IMG/VR virus record: IMGVR_UViG_3300037635_001002 | Coordinates: 1-26,244 of that record | Reading direction: 5' to 3' (one strand) | DNA from: a virus | DNA length: 26,244 nt | Part shown: piece by piece, positions 20,804-26,244 of the stretch | How positions within the stretch are numbered: the first letter of the stretch is position 1 | Layout: the number at the start of each line of letters is the position of its first letter | Position numbers and translations under genes: made by a program | Notes under the pieces: model-generated | Told to the model about the DNA's origin: nothing | The model's database searches: none | The model's input: only the letters and a program-made list of their open reading frames with translations

Positions 20804-22488
20804 TATTGTTCCTCTTCTGTAGATCTTTCAAACATTCCTAAATAACTAGGTGTAGCCGATGGTACTACTTGTGCTGCTTGTTGCGCTCTTCTTGCTGTTC
20901 TACCTGCAAGTTGTGAGGCTTCTCCAACAAATCTAGGAGAAGCAGCAGCTAATGGAAGAAGAGAAGTAGGACTAAGTAAACCAGTTCCCACTCCTAGTCC
21001 AACACCTCCTGATAATAATGAGCTTGTTACTCTTCCTTGAAGTCCTCTAGGAACAACAGAACTTAACTCCTGACCAGCTAACTGCGACATAAATTTCTTA
21101 CCTCCTGTCACTCCTTCTAGTTCTTGTGCTAAGTTTAATCGTTGTCCATAGTTAGTAGAAACACCATCTCTCATTGAAGTTAATAGTTTTTTTAATGCTA
21201 CTTCTGCTGTTTTAGTGTCCTTAAGACTTAATGCTTTTTCAATCTCTTGAATTATTTTTGAAGCATTCTCGTAGCTCTTCATTACTTTACCGTAGTTAGG
21301 ATCAACATCATCAATTGACTTTCTGACTAATTCAGCCATTTCAGAAATAGCAGATCTGGCTTCTCCTGTGTAATTCATAGCCTCAGAGTTTAAAGTTCTC
21401 TTCAATTCATCAAAATCAGCCAGTGACTTGTATCCTTGTTTTTCAGCTCTTTGTAATATTTCTGCTGCTTTTCCAGCAGCCTCTATAGTAGAGGCGTTTG
21501 TTGTTCTTAAATTTTGAAGCTCAATCAATTTAGCTCTGACAGGTGATAAAGATAAGTTAATATCTTTTAGATTTGCTTTACCTTCTAGATAACTTCTTCT
21601 TCTTTGTTTATACAAAATATCTAAATTAAATCTAGCATTAGCTACTACTTCTGTAGGATCTGCCTTTCCAGTCAAGCTATCTCTAAATCTCTTGACAGCA
21701 TCTCCTCCTTCTTTACCAGCTTTGTATGCTTGAGAAACAGCTTCTCTTCCAGTTCCTGAAGTAAAAGATAAAGTAGTTGCTACAGCAGGTGCTATAAGTT
21801 TTTTGTTTCCTACTTTAGCAACCTTACCTAAACCAGCAAGACCAAAAGTAATAGGATCTATCCTTGCAGCATATTTTGCAGCCTTTTCTAACCCAGCAGG
21901 AACTCCTACTAGTTTAGCTCCTCTACCTGCTTTAGCAGCAGTGGCTACTACTTTAGCTGCTATGGTTGCTCCTCCACTAAGCGCACCAGCTAAGTCAGCC
22001 ATAAACCCTGCTGAGTCTGTAGCTATAGTTCTTTTAATATTTTCTATACCACCATATCTATCAGCAAAATACTCACCTACCGCAGAAGCTAATTGCTGAC
22101 TCTCTTCATCTTCTCCAATAAGCTGAACAACTTCATCTGGTAGAGTGTTTTGTAAAATACCATAACCTAGTTGACCTACAGTTTTAGCTGTTTCAATAGG
22201 ACTAGATACAGCGTCCCATATAGCCATAGCTTCTCTCTTAGCAGAAGCACCAAAACCTGATACAGCTTCTTCAGCTACCTGTCCTAAACCTACATCGGTA
22301 TAATCTTTTTTAGTAGGAGTAGGAATAGGATCAGGGCGAGGAGTTGGTTGTCCTCTTGGTTTCCTACTAGATTTGTATTGCTCTTTTGCTGCTTTTATGA
22401 TCTGTTCTTGTGTTGCTCCTTCAGGACCAGTAACAATTAACTCAGTACCGTCAGGTGCTGTGACTTCATAATCTACTAAAGTTGCCAT
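20803..22488 (-). CDS. Internal virion / DNA ejection protein with hydrophobic segments
   Basis: This 561-residue protein begins with a beta-rich domain (MATLVDYEVTAPDGTELIVT, then ATQEQIIKAAKEQY) that recurs in virion proteins of marine phages. A proline linker (PTPRPDPIPTPTKK, about 48-61) follows. A glycine/alanine-rich hydrophobic region (MADLAGALSGGATIAAKVVA, about 165-185) could insert into membrane, and the middle is a long charged helical part. Its size, composition and position next to the lysozyme-like gene suggest a core protein ejected with the DNA to form a trans-envelope channel, as T7 gp15/gp16 do. This is inferred from features, not from a known family match. Confidence 0.6.
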   Translation of the reverse strand: MATLVDYEVTAPDGTELIVTGPEGATQEQIIKAAKEQYKSSRKPRGQPTPRPDPIPTPTKKDYTDVGLGQVAEEAVSGFGASAKREAMAIWDAVSSPIETAKTVGQLGYGILQNTLPDEVVQLIGEDEESQQLASAVGEYFADRYGGIENIKRTIATDSAGFMADLAGALSGGATIAAKVVATAAKAGRGAKLVGVPAGLEKAAKYAARIDPITFGLAGLGKVAKVGNKKLIAPAVATTLSFTSGTGREAVSQAYKAGKEGGDAVKRFRDSLTGKADPTEVVANARFNLDILYKQRRRSYLEGKANLKDINLSLSPVRAKLIELQNLRTTNASTIEAAGKAAEILQRAEKQGYKSLADFDELKRTLNSEAMNYTGEARSAISEMAELVRKSIDDVDPNYGKVMKSYENASKIIQEIEKALSLKDTKTAEVALKKLLTSMRDGVSTNYGQRLNLAQELEGVTGGKKFMSQLAGQELSSVVPRGLQGRVTSSLLSGGVGLGVGTGLLSPTSLLPLAAASPRFVGEASQLAGRTARRAQQAAQVVPSATPSYLGMFERSTEEEQ

Positions 22489-22498
22489 TACTTATCCT

Positions 22499-23530
22499 TT
22501 ACAATACTATTGTATTTTTTTCTTTAACTGTCCAATCACCGCTTCCACCTTCACCATCTTCAAGAGTGCTAGGAGGAGGAGTAGATATGTCAGCACCTAA
22601 TGAATCTAAGTATTTTTCAGAACTTCTTAAAGATGCTTCTAATCCTGAAGTGTTATATCCTGAGTTTTTGTAACTGTCAATAAGTTTAATAAGTCCTAGT
22701 CTAGCCCATTTAGATTGGTTTATAAGTTTTGCTTTTGCTATTTTTGGGCTATCAGTTTCACTAATCTTAATCTTTTCAAACTCTTTTGCTTCGTTATCTG
22801 TTAAGGTTGCTCCAAACAGCTCAGCTCTTATCTCACTGGTATATGTATCGTAATCCATCCACCAGTTAAAATATCTTCTATTTTCTGGAGAATCAAACTC
22901 ATCCAACTTTTTCTTAGCATTTGCTAAAGATCTTGGTGTATCAAGACCAGAGAAAGTTTCTTCAAAAGTAGATGCTAGCCTCATACCTGTTTCTACTCTG
23001 TTAACCATCTTTATAGTTTTTTCAATGGTTCCTTCTTTTAATATTTCTCCTGATCCTCCTAGTGCTTCTCTTTGAGCTTTCTGAACCTCAAACTGTAACT
23101 TCTGAGTTTCTAGGTCTTGCTTCTGTCCTTCTCTTTGAGAGGCTTGTGCAGTCGCTACTCTTGACTTAGCTTCTTCCATAAACTGCATGGCTTCCCTCGG
23201 ATATCCCCTGTCACTTAACTCTTTAGCCATTTGAGCCATGACTTGAGGATTAGTCATATCCTGTTTACCAAACTTATTCATGACATCTTGCATGACATTG
23301 GCTCTTTCCATATCAGGAGAAGGAGCTTCACCAAACAGCTTCATTGTTCTTAGATTCTCTCCTAGACGTACACCTTGCTGAGCAAGACCGCCATACATTC
23401 CTAGACCTTGACCAGCTCCTGCTAATCTGTCTCTGTAGTCTTGTCTAGCAAGTGCTTCTCGATCTTGTCTCTTTTTATATTCCAACTCCTCTGGAGTAGG
23501 TCCAAACAAAGGTAGTATTCCATTAGCCAT
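22499..23530 (-). CDS. Internal virion protein, charged and helical
   Basis: The 343-residue protein starts MANGILPLFGPTPEELEYKK and is Gln, Glu, Lys and Ala rich, with long predicted helices (AQASQREGQKQDLETQKLQF at about 131-150) and no membrane segment. A Gly-rich stretch (GAGQGLGMYGGLAQQG, about 38-53) lies near the N-terminus. It sits between two putative ejection proteins in the late operon and is likely a virion core or tail-internal component. The ATG is preceded by AAGGATAATT. The family is not recognised. Confidence 0.6.
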   Translation of the reverse strand: MANGILPLFGPTPEELEYKKRQDREALARQDYRDRLAGAGQGLGMYGGLAQQGVRLGENLRTMKLFGEAPSPDMERANVMQDVMNKFGKQDMTNPQVMAQMAKELSDRGYPREAMQFMEEAKSRVATAQASQREGQKQDLETQKLQFEVQKAQREALGGSGEILKEGTIEKTIKMVNRVETGMRLASTFEETFSGLDTPRSLANAKKKLDEFDSPENRRYFNWWMDYDTYTSEIRAELFGATLTDNEAKEFEKIKISETDSPKIAKAKLINQSKWARLGLIKLIDSYKNSGYNTSGLEASLRSSEKYLDSLGADISTPPPSTLEDGEGGSGDWTVKEKNTIVL

Positions 23531-23532
23531 AA

Positions 23533-24669
23533 TTATCCTTTAAATCCGTATGCACTCATAGGTGAAGCAATGCCACTAAACAAGCCTCCTCCAAAACCTT
23601 GTGTAGATGCTCCTACATAAGGAGGAGTAGTAGTAATTGGAGGAGCATTAATTACTCTTTCTTCAATATCTGCCTGTGGAGGATTAAATATATTACCTAT
23701 TCCTTTCATTAGATTCTCATTTCCAAACAAACCTTGCATCGCATCATTCTTCATTTGAGCAGCAGCTAGTTGTTGCTGAGCTGTTCCTAAAGCACCTGAA
23801 CTAGCCATATCAGCACCGTACTGTTGTCCAGACATAGCCGTAGCACCTAAGTTAGCCCCCATAGTTAATGGCTGTTGTGCAAGCTCTTCTAGTCTTGCTT
23901 GATTAGCTAAGTAGCTCTGATATGGTGCTAGTGATCCTTGCATCACATCGTAACCAGTACCCATCAAAGCACCAGACTTAGCTACTTGTTGACCTCCAAA
24001 GTTTACTGCTTGTTGTGCAGCCTGTTCAGCTCCTGCTGCTAGTTGTAGGTTACGTCTGTTACGAGATTCTTGTAATTGTTTAAGTAATGGATTACCACCA
24101 GCACCTACGCTTAGACCGCCCTGACCTCTACCAAAAGCAGTCCTAGATAGTCTCTCTTCTTCTTCAATGTCGTAAGGTCTTAATGCAGCCATCTGCCTCT
24201 GCATATATTCATTTCTAGCTTGTTCAGGAGAAGTAGCAATGTATTCTTGTCCGATATTAAATAATCCTTGAGCTGGTGCAGCAAACTGTTGAGCAAACGG
24301 TATGGCTTGCTCAGCAGTGTCTAGTCCCTGACCCATCATCACACCAAGTCTGCCTGTTTGTTCTTGTACTGTTTCACTAGGTGTGTAACCAGCAGAAGTA
24401 ACTGCTCCAGTGACAGGATCAACTTCAAACTCAGACTGACCATAAAGAGTCTTCATAGCGACAGGTTTAAAGAAACCTTGCTGTCCTAGTTGACGCATTC
24501 TGGCATCATACTGAGCAGCCGTTTCTCCAGCTTGTTTAGCTTGCTGCCTACCAGAGATTGCACCACCTACAGCAGCTCCTATCTGCGCTCCAAACGGAAC
24601 ACCTGAGGCTGCTCCTACTATTGGTGCTGCAATTGCTGCTACGTCTTTAATGCTTGAGAATAACCCCAT
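23533..24669 (-). CDS. Internal virion / DNA ejection protein, Gly-Ala-Gln rich
   Basis: The 378-residue protein begins MGLFSSIKDVAAIAAPIVGA and continues with a glycine zipper (GAQIGAAVGGAISGRQQAKQ, about 27-46), a pattern of phage proteins that insert into membranes. The middle is Gln/Ala-rich and helical, and the C-terminus is glycine-rich (FGGGLFSGIAS). Such N-termini are common in T7 gp14-like ejection proteins of podovirus-type phages, so this is my likely call. It lies between the tail collar and the other internal virion genes. AAAGGAAAGAAG precedes the ATG. Confidence 0.65.
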   Translation of the reverse strand: MGLFSSIKDVAAIAAPIVGAASGVPFGAQIGAAVGGAISGRQQAKQAGETAAQYDARMRQLGQQGFFKPVAMKTLYGQSEFEVDPVTGAVTSAGYTPSETVQEQTGRLGVMMGQGLDTAEQAIPFAQQFAAPAQGLFNIGQEYIATSPEQARNEYMQRQMAALRPYDIEEEERLSRTAFGRGQGGLSVGAGGNPLLKQLQESRNRRNLQLAAGAEQAAQQAVNFGGQQVAKSGALMGTGYDVMQGSLAPYQSYLANQARLEELAQQPLTMGANLGATAMSGQQYGADMASSGALGTAQQQLAAAQMKNDAMQGLFGNENLMKGIGNIFNPPQADIEERVINAPPITTTPPYVGASTQGFGGGLFSGIASPMSAYGFKG

Positions 24670-24686
24670 CTTCTTTCCTTTTTAAA

Positions 24687-25388
24687 TTAAGCTGTACGCT
24701 TCCACATATAAACTACGATGTACGGTTGTAAGTTCTTACCTGTTGCTGATTCACCTGCATTAGCTGTGTCACCTGATATTGTATGAACGTGTGCGCCTTG
24801 TGAATCTGTAGTTGACAAAGCTGTACCAGAAGCTCCTCCCTGTAATCCAGAAAAATAACTTACAGTGCTACCAGCAGTGCTTGCTGATCTACCTGTTCCA
24901 GTTGTGTGTTGGTGCGCTCCGGCAGAAGCGTTTTCAAGAGTTCCTGCTGCATGATTGTGTGTAGGTATGATTGAATCTTTACTACCACCTGTTTCTTCTA
25001 CAGTGTCAAAGTCTGAGTCAGCAGCGTTTAAACCTACTGGTACTTTACCTGCTCCAAATGCTGCCCAAGTACCGAAGCCTAACAAGGTAGCAGGATTAGT
25101 AGCTACAGTAGCGTTCATGTAAATAGAACCAACAGGATACGCACCAACTAAAGCTGACTGCACAAAAGCTGTTGTAGCTATTTGTGTGCTAGATGTTCCT
25201 GTAGATGCTGTAGGTGCTGACGGTGTACCAGTAAACGTAGGACCATTTAGATCAGACTTAGATGAAATAGCAGCAGCAATAGCGTTATACTCCGCATCTA
25301 TCTCTGAGCCTTTAATAATCTTTTGTGCATCACCAGACGATAGCCCGTCTTTTTGTGCAAAGTTAGTTGCTTTTGTATAATCAGACAT
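24687..25388 (-). CDS. Tail collar / short fibre protein with HxH motifs
   Basis: The 233-residue protein has a Thr/Ser-rich shaft with PTASTGTSSTQIATTAFVQS (59-78), a known repeat of phage fibres, then YPVGSIYMNA (84-93) and LLGFGTWAAFGAGKVPVG (102-119) of the tail collar domain. The C-terminal part has three HxH motifs (His144/146, His159/161, His200/202), like those that bind iron at the tips of T4-type fibres. It would sit at the tail tip and touch the host. The C-terminus, NLQPYIVVYMWKR, is a typical ending. It lies 8 nt downstream of the tail/neck gene. Confidence 0.78.
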   Translation of the reverse strand: MSDYTKATNFAQKDGLSSGDAQKIIKGSEIDAEYNAIAAAISSKSDLNGPTFTGTPSAPTASTGTSSTQIATTAFVQSALVGAYPVGSIYMNATVATNPATLLGFGTWAAFGAGKVPVGLNAADSDFDTVEETGGSKDSIIPTHNHAAGTLENASAGAHQHTTGTGRSASTAGSTVSYFSGLQGGASGTALSTTDSQGAHVHTISGDTANAGESATGKNLQPYIVVYMWKRTA

Positions 25389-25396
25389 ACCTATCC

Positions 25397-26244
25397 TTAA
25401 ATTGTTTTACCTGCTTTAACATAAATATCTATCTTTTGTATCGACAAAGGTGCAGCGTTAATATCTGCCTCAAAGCCTAGTTGCATAATAGAACCTGAGC
25501 CACCTAAGTTACTGTTGACTTCTTCAAGCACTAGACCACTAGAGTATTCTGCAATAGCGTACTCACCGCTGTTGTACTCATAAACATTACCTGCTCGTAG
25601 CTTTTTAGTTATAGACCGATATGAGTTAACATAATCAAAACCATACTTCAACGCTACGTCTTGACCTACACCACCAACAACTACAAAGTTACCTTTCTTT
25701 AAAAACTTCATAGTTGTTGGACTACCTAAGTCAAAGTAGTTAGTGTAGTAGCGTAGTCTGTACTTTTCTGTGTCATCTAAAAACCCAAAGTATTTACCTA
25801 AGTAACCTTCTTGTCCTACGAAAAGATCGCCTGTATAAGTAACGTGTAATGCCGTAGGTTCAAGACTATCCCAAACAGTAGCCCTTGCTGCGCCATTCTG
25901 TAATCTAGCTCGTAGATCAAAACAGTAAACATACTTAGACGTAGGTAGTGTTAATAAATAGAAAGCATCTTTAGGATAGTAAACACCTTTAATCTTTTCT
26001 TTGTTAGTCTCTGATTCTACAAACTCAATCAGATCATCTCTTACGTTAAATGAGATGTCGTTAATAGGTGCTGACTTTTCCTGAATGACTCTTGAAATGC
26101 TTCTGACACCTGTTTGAGATAAGAACATTACATCAGTACCTGTGTTAGCAATACTGTCTCTAGCTATGCAACCAATGTCAGCAATTAAATCAGCTAACTG
26201 TAAGTTAGTAACATCAATAGGGTTTGCATAAACAGCTATGTTTC
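25397..26244 (-). CDS. Tail tube / neck stabilisation-type protein, N-terminus cut by right edge
   Basis: The frame runs to the window edge, so the N-terminus is missing; an in-frame ATG at 26128 is internal, since good sequence continues upstream (NIAVYANPIDVTNLQLADLI). The visible 282 codons are beta-rich (FDLRARLQNGAARATVWDSL, FVVVGGVGQDVALKYGF), as in beta-propeller-like tail tube B (T7 gp12) or P22 gp10 neck proteins. QTGVRSISRVIQEK is a motif I recall from such proteins. It lies upstream of the collar and ejection genes, as expected. The choice between tail tube B and stabilisation protein is open. Confidence 0.6.
   Translation of the reverse strand, partial: NIAVYANPIDVTNLQLADLIADIGCIARDSIANTGTDVMFLSQTGVRSISRVIQEKSAPINDISFNVRDDLIEFVESETNKEKIKGVYYPKDAFYLLTLPTSKYVYCFDLRARLQNGAARATVWDSLEPTALHVTYTGDLFVGQEGYLGKYFGFLDDTEKYRLRYYTNYFDLGSPTTMKFLKKGNFVVVGGVGQDVALKYGFDYVNSYRSITKKLRAGNVYEYNSGEYAIAEYSSGLVLEEVNSNLGGSGSIMQLGFEADINAAPLSIQKIDIYVKAGKTI

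Noticed and set aside
1-26244. tRNA genes, CRISPR arrays, insertion sequences, integrase or attachment sites
   Set aside because: No cloverleaf-like segment, spaced repeat array, transposase or integrase was recognised on either strand by reading; a tRNA or repeat-finding program was not available.

Overview
The window is part of a tailed bacteriophage genome, most like the podovirus-type phages known from marine metagenomes. Supporting this are a two-subunit terminase, a portal protein, a scaffold, an HK97-type major capsid protein, a T7-style replication set (primase-helicase, family A DNA polymerase, SSB, 5'-3' exonuclease, small nuclease), a B12-dependent class II ribonucleotide reductase and a run of internal virion proteins. 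The DNA is AT-rich. No integrase, repressor, RNA polymerase, tRNA or CRISPR array was seen. The promoters found look like host sigma70 types. The host is probably a marine Gram-negative bacterium, perhaps alphaproteobacterial; this is inference.

Layout. Positions 1-3293 (minus): tail fibre (cut by the left edge), a 23-residue pqqA, a 31-residue ORF, a terminator, major capsid, scaffold and two small head genes. Positions 3294-4354: an AT-rich promoter region and a short plus-strand cassette (basic protein, metzincin-motif protein, membrane peptide) ending in a hairpin terminator. Positions 4355-8513 (minus): portal, large terminase, a methyltransferase-like gene and a probable small terminase. 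Positions 8514-9269 hold no gene but form a dense control/origin region: 10-bp repeats, two modules of DnaA boxes, two Fur-box-like palindromes between them, and an early promoter. Positions 9270-19001 (plus): small early genes, then replication and nucleotide metabolism. Positions 18998-26244 (minus): holin-like peptide, lysozyme-like protein, four internal virion proteins, a tail collar protein and a neck/tail protein cut by the right edge. Both edges cut minus-strand virion genes, so the full genome is larger than this window and may be circularly permuted.

How it fits together. Host RNA polymerase would start the early operon at about 9230 and the late operons at about 3340 and 8600. The late promoters share an extended -10 element. 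Near-identical 25-bp palindromes occur at the late promoter (3313-3337) and, twice, in the origin (8882-8935), so one regulator, plausibly host Fur, may act on both. The most striking gene is pqqA, the precursor peptide of the redox cofactor PQQ. It lies between capsid and tail-fibre genes with no other pqq gene in view, so it could only act by feeding a host PqqD/PqqE machinery.
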